Positions 1 through 6,362 of a stretch of DNA of 11,347 nt are shown piece after piece. Position 1 is the first letter of the stretch, and each line of letters opens with the position of its first letter. Source of the DNA: an uncultured Burkholderiales bacterium (GTDB lineage Bacteria; Pseudomonadota; Gammaproteobacteria; Burkholderiales; Burkholderiaceae_E); contig CAIUGQ010000048.1 in the NCBI GenBank assembly GCA_903898725.1, positions 1 to 11,347 on the forward strand. Reading direction: 5' to 3'. The notes below the pieces were generated by a model that saw only the letters and a program-made list of their open reading frames with translations, was not told the DNA's origin and did no database searches. The position numbers were made by a program, and so were the translations under genes.

Positions 1-2
1 CG

Positions 3-347
3 CCCGCGGCGCCCGCGGCGCCCGCCGCCACGGCGCCGATCGTCGCCAAGGTCTACGTCGACAGCGGCGCGACCGCCCTGCCGGCCGATGCCGCCGCCGC
101 GCTGCAGCCGGTGGCCGACGCCGCCCGCGCCCGCGCCGAGGCGCGGATCGCGATCTCCGGCTTCCACGACAAGACCGGCAACCCCGAGCAGAACGCCGAA
201 CTCGCCAAGAAGCGCGCCTTCGCCGTGCGCGACGCGCTGGTGGCGGCGGGCATCGCCGAGACCCGGATCGAGCTGCGCAAGCCCGAAGAGGCGCAAGGCG
301 ACGGCAACGACCGCGAGGCGCGCCGCGTCGAGGCCACGCTCGAGTGA
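3..347 (+). CDS. OmpA-like C-terminal domain protein, 3' end only
   Basis: The reading frame is open from the window edge to a TGA at 345-347, so the true start lies upstream. The visible 114 residues begin with an Ala/Pro linker, then a segment around VYVDSGATALPADAA, then SGFHDKTGN, then NAELAKKRAFAVRDAL, and end in an RRVEATLE tail. This order (beta strand, conserved Asp in the GFHD segment, helix carrying KKRAFAV, and a closing RRVE strand) is that of the OmpA/MotB C-terminal domain, which binds peptidoglycan in the periplasm. The Ala/Pro run looks like a flexible linker from an unseen N-terminal membrane or secreted part. Such domains occur in lipoproteins, porin-like proteins and as C-terminal additions to other envelope proteins, so the identity of the whole protein cannot be read here. 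The convergent yaaA follows 29 bp later. Confidence 0.75.
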   Translation, partial: PAAPAAPAATAPIVAKVYVDSGATALPADAAAALQPVADAARARAEARIAISGFHDKTGNPEQNAELAKKRAFAVRDALVAAGIAETRIELRKPEEAQGDGNDREARRVEATLE

Positions 348-350
348 GCC

Positions 351-376
351 CTGGGGCCGCGCGCCGCGCGGCCCAG
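351..376. terminator. Hairpin between convergent genes, probable bidirectional terminator
   Basis: A near-perfect inverted repeat (arms 354-362 and 366-374, three-base loop) fills the 29-bp gap between the stop at 347 and the yaaA stop at 377. Three further outer pairs form if one G is bulged. Pure G/C arms between convergent genes fit a bidirectional terminator. There is no T-tract, so this is inferred from position and structure. Confidence 0.5.
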
Positions 377-1149
377 TCAGCCGGCGTCGCGCCTGAACAC
401 CCAGGTGCGGGCGTCCGAGGCCGTCGCATCGAACGCCCAGCCGTCGGCATCGAAGGCCTTGAGATCGTCCGGCACGTCGATGCGCCGGTCGATCGCCCAC
501 CGGGTCATCGCGCCGCGCGCGCGCTTGGCGTTGAACGAGATCACCTTCCACGCCCCGGCGCGCCGGTCCTGGAACACCGGCTGCACGACCGGCGCCCGCA
601 GCGCGGCCAGGTCGACCGACCGGAAGTACTCCTCCGAGGCGAGGTTGACCAGCGTGCCGCCGCCGGCGTCACGGAGCGCCCGCTTGAGCGCCCGCGCGGG
701 CCGATCGCCCCAGAATGCATACAGGTCGCGTCCGCGCTCGTTCTCGAGGCGGGTGCCCATCTCGAGCCGGTGCGGCTGCATCGCGTCGAGCGGACGCAGC
801 ACGCCGTACAGGCCCGAGAGGATGCGCACGCGCTGCTGCGCGAACGCGAGCGACTCGGCATCGAGCGCACGGGCGCCGAGGCCGTCGTAGACGTCGCCGT
901 CGAACGCGAGCCCGCAGGACGCTGGGCCTGCGGCTTCGGCGCCGCACGGTACGCCGCGTAGCGGGCGACGTTGAGCGCGGCGAGCGGATCGCTGAGGTCC
1001 ATCAGCGAGGCCACCTCGGCAGGAGACAGTTCGCGCAGCCGGGCGACGAGGCGACGCGCGTCGGTCGCGAACTCGGGGCGGGTCGGTTCGACCTCGAGGA
1101 TCGGCGACGTGTAGTCGAGCGTCTTGGCGGGCGACAGCACGATCAGCAT
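377..1149 (-). pseudogene. yaaA: YaaA family peroxide-stress protein (DUF328), with a one-base frameshift
   Basis: YaaA proteins of about 258 residues are known from E. coli to limit free iron under hydrogen peroxide stress and to bind DNA. The N-terminal part here begins MLIVLSPAKTLDY, the family hallmark, and runs in one frame to about position 915. The rest, starting at LAFDGDVYDGLG and including RILSGLYGVLRPLD, LVNLASEEYF and VISFNAKRARG, is in another frame and ends at a TGA at 377. Placing one extra G in the GGG run read on the minus strand at 911-913 joins the halves into a 257-residue protein that aligns residue for residue with the family across the join. Everything else looks intact, so this is either a very recent inactivation or a sequencing error in a homopolymer. 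The start ATG has an AGGA about 9 bases upstream. The gene diverges from the PIN-domain gene and converges on the OmpA-domain gene. Confidence 0.85.
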
Positions 1150-1190
1150 GCGAGCGGGTCCTGGTGGGTGCCCGGGGCACGGGCGGCGGC

Positions 1191-1196
1191 ATTATA
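1191..1196 (-). promoter_or_regulatory. Perfect -10 box for yaaA
   Basis: On the minus strand the hexamer reads TATAAT, a perfect match to the sigma-70 -10 consensus, 41 bases before the yaaA ATG. I see no good -35 hexamer. On the plus strand the same bases abut the AGGGG ribosome binding site of the divergent PIN gene, so the yaaA promoter core and the PIN translation start are packed into about 15 bp. Confidence 0.5.
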
Positions 1197-1205
1197 GGGG
1201 CGACG

Positions 1206-1721
1206 ATGACGACCGCGACCTTGACCACGACGGCGACTCCGCCGGCCGCCGACGGCACGACCGGCGCGATGCCGCTGGCGCCTCGGACGCCCGGATCCCA
1301 GCTGATTCTCGACACCAACGTCTGGCTCGACTGGCTGGTGTTCGACGATCCGCGTCTGGCGGCGCTCGCCGTCGAGGTCGAGGCCGGCCGGCTGCGCCTG
1401 CACGCCACCGCGCCGATGCTCGACGAGTTCGCCGCGGTCGTCACGCGGCCGCACTTCGGCCTCGACGCCGAAGGCCGCACGCGGGCCTGCGAGCGCCAGC
1501 GCGCCTCGGTCGTGCTGCACGCGCCTGCACCCGACTGCCGGCTGCCGTGCTCGGACCCCGACGATCGGATGTTCATCGACCTCGCCGTCGCGCTTCGGGT
1601 CGACTGGCTGCTGTCGCGCGACAAGGCCCTGCTGCGGCTGCGCCGCATCGCGGGGCGGCGCTTCGCGGTCCGGATCGGCACGCCCGAGGACTGGCGGGCC
1701 GCTCAGACCCCCACCCTATAA
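1206..1721 (+). CDS. PIN-domain protein, putative toxin-antitoxin toxin component (COG1569-like), no antitoxin seen
   Basis: This 171-residue protein has the PIN-domain fold signature: LILDTNVWLDWL at residues 33-44 with Asp36, an acidic LDEF at 72-75 (Glu74), a DPDDRMFIDLA block at 117-127, and LLSRDKALL at 135-143 with Asp139. These are the four acidic positions that hold metal in PIN ribonucleases, and all are present. The arrangement resembles the 'putative toxin component, PIN family' group rather than classical VapC. An antitoxin would normally be a small gene immediately upstream or downstream, but yaaA diverges upstream and an aminotransferase follows, so it appears to be an orphan. 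I chose ATG 1206 because AGGGG lies five bases before it. A GTG at 1164 and an ATG at 1269, nearer the domain, are alternatives. The first 30 residues are low-complexity Thr/Ala/Pro and lie outside the domain. RNase activity is inferred from family membership only. Confidence 0.8.
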   Translation: MTTATLTTTATPPAADGTTGAMPLAPRTPGSQLILDTNVWLDWLVFDDPRLAALAVEVEAGRLRLHATAPMLDEFAAVVTRPHFGLDAEGRTRACERQRASVVLHAPAPDCRLPCSDPDDRMFIDLAVALRVDWLLSRDKALLRLRRIAGRRFAVRIGTPEDWRAAQTPTL

Positions 1722-1722
1722 T
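1717..1722 (+). promoter_or_regulatory. Perfect -10 box upstream of the aminotransferase gene
   Basis: TATAAT overlaps the TAA stop of the PIN gene and lies 23 bases before the aminotransferase ATG. A transcript starting about seven bases downstream would have a leader of under 20 bases. No convincing -35 is visible at 16-18 bp spacing. It would give the aminotransferase-to-efp block its own promoter. Confidence 0.5.
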
Positions 1723-1745
1723 CGGCCGATCGCCCGAGACCGACC

Positions 1746-2912
1746 ATGAACGCACCCGGCACGCCCCCCGCCCCGGTCCTCGAGACCAAGATGCCCAAGG
1801 TGGGCACCACCATCTTCACCGTGATGTCCGCCCTCGCCGCCGAGCGCGGTGCGGTCAACCTCGGTCAGGGCTTCCCCGACTTCGACTGCGATCCGAAGCT
1901 GGTCGACGCGGTCACCGCCGCGATGCGGGCCGGCCACAACCAGTATCCGCCGATGGCCGGCGTCCCGGCGCTGCGCCGTGCGATCTCGGACAAGGTGGCG
2001 AAGCTCTACGGCCGCCGCTACGACCCCGACAGCGAGATCACCGTCACCGCGGGTGCCACGCAGGCGATCTTCACCGCGATCCTCGCGATCGTCCGCACGG
2101 GCGACGAGGTGATCGTCGTCGAGCCGTCCTACGACAGCTACATCCCCAACATCGAACTCACCGGGGGCATCGCGGTGCGCGTGGCGATGACGGCGGACTT
2201 CCGCGTCGACTGGGACGGCGTCGAACGCGCGGTCACGCCGCGCACCCGCGCGATCCTCGTCAACTCGCCGCACAACCCCAGCGGCCAGACCCTGTCCGAC
2301 GCCGACATGCGGCGGCTCGAATCGATCGCGGTCGACCGGGGCCTGTTCGTGATCTCCGACGAGGTCTACGAGCACATGGTCTTCGACGGCGAGCCGCACC
2401 GCTCGGCATGCAGCTACCCGGCGCTCGCCGAGCGGTCATTCGTCGTGTCCTCGTTCGGCAAGACCTATCACGTCACCGGCTGGAAGGTCGCCTACTGCGC
2501 GGCACCGCCCGCGCTGTCGGCGGAGTTCCGCAAGGTCCACCAGTTCAACGTCTTCACCGTCAGCACGCCGGTGCAGCACGGCCTGGCCGCCTACATGGCC
2601 GACCCCGCGCCCTACCTCGAGCTCGGCGCGTTCTACCAGCGCAAGCGCGACCTGTTCCGCGCCGGCCTCGCGGGCACGCGCTTCCGGCTCTACCCCGGAC
2701 AGGGCACCTACTTCCAGATGGTCGACTACACGGCGATCTCGGACCTGCCCGAAGCGGAGTTCGCGAAGTGGCTGACCTCCGAGATCGGGGTGGCCGCGAT
2801 CCCGCTGTCGGCGTTCTACGCGGAGCCCGTCGAGCACGGCATCGTGCGCTTCTGCTTCGCGAAGAAGGACGAGACGCTGCGCCTCGCCCTCGAGCGGCTC
2901 TCCAGGCTCTAG
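1746..2912 (+). CDS. ybdL: Methionine-type PLP aminotransferase (YbdL-like, class I/II)
   Basis: This 388-residue protein is a fold-type I PLP aminotransferase. The signatures are NLGQGFPDFD (38-47), QYPPMAGVPALR (66-77), the phosphate-loop start TAGATQAIF (101-109), NSPHNPSG (173-180, with the PLP-binding Asn177), ISDEVYEH (203-210, Asp205 and Tyr208), SSFGKTYHVTGWK (235-247, with Lys239 as the Schiff-base lysine) and the substrate-carboxylate Arg368 in VRFCFAKKDE. The KMPKVGTTIFTVMSALA N-terminus and the GQGFPDF and SFGKTYHVTGWK wording match the YbdL/methionine aminotransferase group, which prefers methionine and aromatic amino acids and can regenerate methionine from its keto acid. It is complete, with no missing catalytic residue. 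The lipoprotein gene begins three bases after the stop, so the two are probably co-transcribed. Substrate preference is inferred from subfamily likeness; kynurenine-oxoglutarate aminotransferase activity is an alternative. Confidence 0.88.
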   Translation: MNAPGTPPAPVLETKMPKVGTTIFTVMSALAAERGAVNLGQGFPDFDCDPKLVDAVTAAMRAGHNQYPPMAGVPALRRAISDKVAKLYGRRYDPDSEITVTAGATQAIFTAILAIVRTGDEVIVVEPSYDSYIPNIELTGGIAVRVAMTADFRVDWDGVERAVTPRTRAILVNSPHNPSGQTLSDADMRRLESIAVDRGLFVISDEVYEHMVFDGEPHRSACSYPALAERSFVVSSFGKTYHVTGWKVAYCAAPPALSAEFRKVHQFNVFTVSTPVQHGLAAYMADPAPYLELGAFYQRKRDLFRAGLAGTRFRLYPGQGTYFQMVDYTAISDLPEAEFAKWLTSEIGVAAIPLSAFYAEPVEHGIVRFCFAKKDETLRLALERLSRL

Positions 2913-2914
2913 GC

Positions 2915-3448
2915 ATGATCCCTCTAGACCCGCGCGGCGACGCCCGACGCCGGACCTTCACCGCGCTTCTCGCTGCGGCCGGCCTGGCCGGGCTCGGCAC
3001 GACCGCCTGCGGCTCGCTGCTGCCGCCGGCCGACCTGAAGCCGCCCACGGTCGCGTTCTCCGACCTGTCGATCGACGCCGTCTCCGCCGAGCGCGTGCGC
3101 TTCACGGTCCGCGTCGAGACGCAGAATCCGAACGCTGTCGACCTGCCGCTGTCGAACCTGTACTTCGACCTGGCGATCCTCGGCAAGCCGCTGGCGCTCG
3201 GCAAGGTCGCCGAGCCGCGCTTCGTGCTGCCCGCCGGCGGCAGCAAGACGCTCCCGGTGGCGCTCGACGTCGCCACCGCCGACCTGCGCTCGGTGATCGC
3301 ACGGCTGGTCGCCGGCCCGCCGCCCGAGACCGTCTGGGAGCTCAAGGGCACGGTCAACTGGGGCGCCTCGCCACTGCCGCTGCCGTTCTCGCGGCGCGGT
3401 GACGCGAGCAGCCTGCGCCGGCTGCGCGAGCTGCTCCTGCGGGGCTGA
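2915..3448 (+). CDS. LEA type 2 / WHy-domain family lipoprotein
   Basis: This is a 177-residue exported protein. An Arg-rich start (RRRTF at 11-15) is followed by a hydrophobic Leu/Ala/Gly stretch and a Cys at residue 32 in the sequence GTTACGS, which looks like a lipoprotein signal. The lipobox is weak because Thr, not Leu, sits at -3. The mature part, with VAFSDLSIDAV, FTVRVETQNPNAVDLPLSNLYFDLAILGK and a strand near KTLPVALDV, matches the water-stress and hypersensitive-response (WHy) / LEA type 2 fold, an immunoglobulin-like beta sandwich common in small proteobacterial lipoproteins. The RRxF pair could also suggest Tat export. ATG 2915 lies only two bases after the aminotransferase TAG, so translation is probably coupled. 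The molecular role is unknown. Confidence 0.72.
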   Translation: MIPLDPRGDARRRTFTALLAAAGLAGLGTTACGSLLPPADLKPPTVAFSDLSIDAVSAERVRFTVRVETQNPNAVDLPLSNLYFDLAILGKPLALGKVAEPRFVLPAGGSKTLPVALDVATADLRSVIARLVAGPPPETVWELKGTVNWGASPLPLPFSRRGDASSLRRLRELLLRG

Positions 3449-3468
3449 CGCCCGGCGCGCCACCGCCC

Positions 3469-4686
3469 ATGGACGAACGCCCCGCCGCGGCCCGCGGCCA
3501 CCGCAGGCCTGTGCGCTGGGACCTGTTCTGCCGCGTCGTCGACAACTACGGCGACGCCGGCTTCTGCTGGCGGCTCGCGCGGCAGCTCGCGCATGAGCAC
3601 GGCCTGCAGGTGCGCCTGTGGATCGACGACCTGACGACGCTGCGGGCCCTGCAGTCCGGCGCCTCGGCCGGTTCGAGCTGCGACGGCGTCCGCATCGAGG
3701 CCTGGATCGACGACGATCCGCGGCTCGTCGCCCCCGCCCCCGACGAGATCGCCGACGTGGTCGTGGGCGCGCTCGCCTGCACGCTGCCCGACGGCTATCG
3801 CGCGGCGATGGCAGTGCGCCGACCGGTCTGGATCGATCTCGAGTACCTGTCGGCCGAAGGGTGGGTGCCGTCGCACCACGGCCTGCCCTCCCCCAAGCCC
3901 GACGGCCTGGTGGAGTACTTCTTCTTTCCCGGCTTCGATGCGGCGACCGGCGGCCTGCTGCGCGAGGCCGACCTGCTGGCGCGGCACGATGCCTTCGACG
4001 CGAGCGCCCGCGCGGCCTTCCTCGCCTCGATCGGCGTGGCGCTGCCGGCGGACACGCCGCTCGCCTCGCTCTTCTGCTACGCGGACGCCCCGGCGGTGGC
4101 GCTGCTCGACGCCTTCGCCGCCCGCGACGAGGGCTGGCGCGTGCTGGTGCCGGCGGGCGTCGCGCCGGCCACTGCCGGCCATCCGGTCGCCCTCGCGGTG
4201 CCATTCGTGCCGCAGGCCGACTACGACCGGCTGCTCTGGAGCTGCTCGCTGAACTTCGTCCGCGGCGAGGAGTCCTTCGTGCGCGCGCTGTGGTCGCAGC
4301 GCCCGATGGTCTGGCAGGCGTACCGGCAGGCCGAGGACGCGCATCTGCCGAAGGTCCGCGCGTTCGTCGATCGCTGGTGCGCGAGCGCCCTGCCCGGACC
4401 CGCCGCGGCCGCGGCACTCGCCGGGATCGAAGCCGCCTGGAACGCCACGGCAGAGGCTCCCCCCGGGGCGGGTCCGGCGTCTTGCGCCTCGCCGCTGTCC
4501 CTGCCGCTGTCCCTGCCGCTGTCTCTGCCGCTGTCCCTGCCGCTGTCCCTGCCGACGGCCCTGGATGCGCTGATCGAGGCCCTGCCCGCGCTGCGCGTCG
4601 CCGCCACCCGCTGGGCACGTGCGCAAGCCGCGCACCCCGACCTCGCCGCCCGACTCGTCCGGTTCGCCACCGACAAGCTATACTAG
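3469..4686 (+). CDS. earP: EarP, EF-P arginine rhamnosyltransferase
   Basis: EarP transfers rhamnose from dTDP-beta-L-rhamnose to Arg32 of EF-P in the cytoplasm, activating EF-P. It is a GT-B glycosyltransferase. The hallmark WDLFCRVVDNYGDAGFCWRLA occupies residues 17-37, with the two conserved acidic residues at Asp25 and Asp29. EYFFFPGF is at 149-156, and the nucleotide-sugar site FVRGEESFVRALWSQRPMVWQ is at 263-283, where the family usually reads RGEDS. At 405 residues it is longer than the usual 370-380. The extra length comes from about 16 N-terminal residues and a Ser/Leu/Pro repeat at 341-362 between the last helices. The ATG at 3469 has no clear ribosome binding site, and a GTG at 3511 is an alternative that would start just before the WDLFC motif. 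The gene lies directly before efp, its substrate gene, the arrangement seen in many beta- and gammaproteobacteria. Confidence 0.93.
   Translation: MDERPAAARGHRRPVRWDLFCRVVDNYGDAGFCWRLARQLAHEHGLQVRLWIDDLTTLRALQSGASAGSSCDGVRIEAWIDDDPRLVAPAPDEIADVVVGALACTLPDGYRAAMAVRRPVWIDLEYLSAEGWVPSHHGLPSPKPDGLVEYFFFPGFDAATGGLLREADLLARHDAFDASARAAFLASIGVALPADTPLASLFCYADAPAVALLDAFAARDEGWRVLVPAGVAPATAGHPVALAVPFVPQADYDRLLWSCSLNFVRGEESFVRALWSQRPMVWQAYRQAEDAHLPKVRAFVDRWCASALPGPAAAAALAGIEAAWNATAEAPPGAGPASCASPLSLPLSLPLSLPLSLPLSLPTALDALIEALPALRVAATRWARAQAAHPDLAARLVRFATDKLY
4491..4550 (+). repeat. 12-bp tandem repeat inside earP, five copies
   Basis: The unit GCCGCTGTCCCT is repeated five times without gaps (4491, 4503, 4515, 4527, 4539). 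Only the third copy differs, by C to T at 4524, which is silent. A sixth, diverged copy follows at 4551-4562. Because 12 is a multiple of three, gain or loss of a unit keeps the frame and adds or removes the four residues LSLP. The repeat codes for EarP residues 341-362. Confidence 0.95.
4679..4684 (+). promoter_or_regulatory. Possible -10 box for efp inside the end of earP
   Basis: TATACT matches five of six -10 consensus bases and overlaps the earP stop codon, 30 bases before the efp ATG. It could let efp be made in excess of EarP, as a substrate of its modifying enzyme would need. No good -35 was found, so this rests on the -10 and the spacing alone. Confidence 0.4.
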
Positions 4687-4714
4687 CGGGCTAACGTAGG
4701 ACATCCCTCTCGCC

Positions 4715-5275
4715 ATGAAGACCGCCCAGGAACTGCGCACCGGCAACGTCGTGATGATCGGCACCGAGCCGATGGTCGTGCAGAAGGCCGAGTACAACAA
4801 GTCCGGCCGCAATGCCGCGGTCGTGAAGATGAAGCTCAAGAACCTGCTCAATGGGTCGAACACCGAGTCGGTCTACAAGGCCGACGAGAAGTTCGACGTG
4901 CTGATGCTGGATCGCAAGGAGTGCACCTACTCCTACTTCGCCGACCCGATGCACGTCTTCATGGACACCGAGTACAACCAGTACGAGGTCGAGGCCGAGA
5001 GCATGGGCGACGCGCTGAACTACATCGACGAGGGCATGCCCTGCGACGTGGTGTTCTACGACGGCCGCGCGATCTCGGTCGAGATGGCCAACAGCGTCGT
5101 GCGCGAGGTGGAATACACCGAGCCGGCGGTCAAGGGCGACACCTCGGGCAAGGTCATGAAGCCCGCGCGCATCAAGCCGACCGGGTTCGAACTCCCGGTC
5201 CCGGCCTTCGTCGACATCGGCGACAAGATCGAGATCGACACCCGCACCGGCGAGTACAAGAGCCGCGTCAAGTAA
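4715..5275 (+). CDS. efp: Translation elongation factor P
   Basis: EF-P binds ribosomes stalled on consecutive prolines and promotes peptide-bond formation. The 186-residue length is typical. Domain I carries the modification loop AEYNKSGRNAAVVK at residues 25-38, in which the tip residue is Arg32, the residue rhamnosylated by EarP. Lysine-type EF-Ps have Lys at the corresponding tip. The OB-fold domains II and III follow, with TYSYFADPMHVFMD and the highly conserved C-terminal TGEYKSRVK. Arg32 and the adjacent earP agree that this organism uses the EarP/rhamnose route. dTDP-rhamnose synthesis genes are not in the window. AGG at 4698-4700 is a weak and rather distant ribosome binding site. 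A strong hairpin lies 80 bp downstream. Confidence 0.98.
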   Translation: MKTAQELRTGNVVMIGTEPMVVQKAEYNKSGRNAAVVKMKLKNLLNGSNTESVYKADEKFDVLMLDRKECTYSYFADPMHVFMDTEYNQYEVEAESMGDALNYIDEGMPCDVVFYDGRAISVEMANSVVREVEYTEPAVKGDTSGKVMKPARIKPTGFELPVPAFVDIGDKIEIDTRTGEYKSRVK

Positions 5276-5355
5276 GGCTGCGGGCCGTCCGGATCGGCCG
5301 TCTGGCCGTCCGGACCGGACTGACCCGACGGCAGCGGAACGACAGCGGAACGAAT

Positions 5356-5387
5356 GTGAAGACGGGCGCCCAGGCGCCCGTCTTCAC
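5356..5387. terminator. Bidirectional terminator between efp and the receiver-like regulator
   Basis: Perfect 15-bp arms (GTGAAGACGGGCGCC and its complement, 5356-5370 and 5373-5387) are separated by CA. On each strand the G/C core is followed by a short T-containing outer arm (GTCTTC), the usual form for a terminator serving two converging genes. It lies between the efp stop (5275) and the regulator stop (5413). The stretch before it (5283-5355) has short direct repeats of GGCCGTCCGGA and AGCGGAACGA. Confidence 0.8.
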
Positions 5388-5412
5388 GTCCGGCGGCCCG
5401 GCCGTCGCGCGA

Positions 5413-6318
5413 TCAGGCGGTTGCGACGCCCCCGTCGCGGGCCGTCGATGCCAGCGACTTGCGCAGGCAGCGCGAGACGGTCTCGCGCAGCGTCTGCAGC
5501 GTCACCGGCTTGACCAGGTAGCTGTCGCAGCGCGACCAGGCGCCCCGCAGCAGGTCGAGCGGCCCGGTGCGACGGGTCAGCACGATCACGGGCATGCCGC
5601 GCAGCGCCGGATCACGCTTGATGTCGCGCGCCAGCCGCAGGCCCGGCATGTCGGGCAGGTCGGCCTCCATGAACACCAGTTCGTAGCGCCGGACGGCCAT
5701 CACGTCGAGCGCCTCGCGACCGCTGCCCACACCTTCGCAGTCGAGCCCCATCTGGTGCAGCGCCAACGAGAGCTGCCGCCTGACCGCCGGACTCTCGTCG
5801 ATCAGCAGGGCGCGGGCCCTGCGGCCCAGCAGGGTCTCGGCATCGATCTGTCCGATCCAGGCCGCGGCACTGCGCGCGATCGCCGCCGCACCCAGCCGGG
5901 CCGGACGCAGGACGTTGCGCTCGACCGTCTTGTTCAGCACGCCGAGCAGGTTGATCGCGAAGCGCTGCAGGGTCAGGTCGTCGCAGGCCCGCGTCGGATC
6001 CTCGCGACGCCCGACGGTGACGATCGGACGGTTCTCCGGCAGGCGACGCAGGGTCTGGGCGACCTCCGGCCCGCCCTTGGCGGTCATGTCGACCAGGGCG
6101 AGGTCGTAGTCGCCCGGCCCGCGGGAGACCGACAGCACGAACTGGTAGGGATTGTGCCGGGCATGCCGGAACACGATCTCGAGCACGCGCTGGAAGCGCT
6201 GCGCCAGCCCGAACGCGGCGACCCGGATCTCGGGCCGGGCCGCGTCACCCCCCTCGGGCGGCACCTCCGCCGACGTCCGGGCGGCGGTTGCGGGGGGGGC
6301 TGAGCGGGTTCCGGGCAT
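5413..6318 (-). CDS. Response-regulator-like protein with two receiver-type halves; C-terminal phosphoacceptor Asp replaced by Glu
   Basis: This 301-residue protein ends in a clear receiver domain at about 168-288: LLIDESPAVRRQL (acidic pair Asp174/Glu175), YELVFMEADLPDMPGL, VIVLTRR (Thr248) and SYLVKPV (Lys270). The phosphoacceptor position is Glu218, where Asp is expected, while the acidic pair, Thr and Lys are kept. Glu there often mimics the phosphorylated state. The N-terminal half (about 30-132) has a similar pattern of strands and helices (IRVAAFGLA, YDLALVDMTAKGG with Asp77, RPIVTVGRRED, then a terminal helix), suggesting a second, degenerate receiver. I infer this from pattern, not a recognised family. 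There is no DNA-binding, GGDEF or other output domain, so it probably acts by protein contact. No histidine kinase is nearby. The ATG lacks an evident ribosome binding site. Codons 6-9 contain a C8 tract. Confidence 0.82.
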   Translation of the reverse strand: MPGTRSAPPATAARTSAEVPPEGGDAARPEIRVAAFGLAQRFQRVLEIVFRHARHNPYQFVLSVSRGPGDYDLALVDMTAKGGPEVAQTLRRLPENRPIVTVGRREDPTRACDDLTLQRFAINLLGVLNKTVERNVLRPARLGAAAIARSAAAWIGQIDAETLLGRRARALLIDESPAVRRQLSLALHQMGLDCEGVGSGREALDVMAVRRYELVFMEADLPDMPGLRLARDIKRDPALRGMPVIVLTRRTGPLDLLRGAWSRCDSYLVKPVTLQTLRETVSRCLRKSLASTARDGGVATA

Positions 6319-6345
6319 CGGCGTGAATCGGCAGGAGGGTGTCTC

Positions 6346-6362
6346 GAATCCAACACGGATTC
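6346..6362. promoter_or_regulatory. Palindrome GAATCC-N5-GGATTC over the regulator's promoter, possible operator
   Basis: A perfect 6-bp inverted repeat with a five-base spacer overlaps the putative -10 box and start site of the 5413-6318 gene. The dyad with short spacer suits a dimeric repressor. It could also be a weak RNA hairpin in the leader. Only one copy is present in the window. Confidence 0.4.

Noticed and set aside
1150..1681. A minus-strand frame running upstream from the yaaA C-terminal frame, seemingly a 434-residue protein
   Set aside because: Only the part after the frameshift has YaaA motifs. The rest is Arg/Ser/Ala-rich and antisense to the PIN gene.
1124..2914. A long plus-strand frame in phase with the lipoprotein gene, reaching back to 1124
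   Set aside because: It is the shifted frame of the PIN and aminotransferase genes and is Arg/Gly-rich. The lipoprotein starts at 2915 with a signal sequence.
4491..4562. Repeats considered as a CRISPR array
   Set aside because: The units are 12 bp with no spacers and lie in frame inside earP.
2560..4635. Long minus-strand open frames opposite the aminotransferase, lipoprotein and earP genes
   Set aside because: Stops are rare in GC-rich antisense frames. The composition (Arg, Pro, Gln, Gly) and lack of motifs mark them as shadows of recognised genes.
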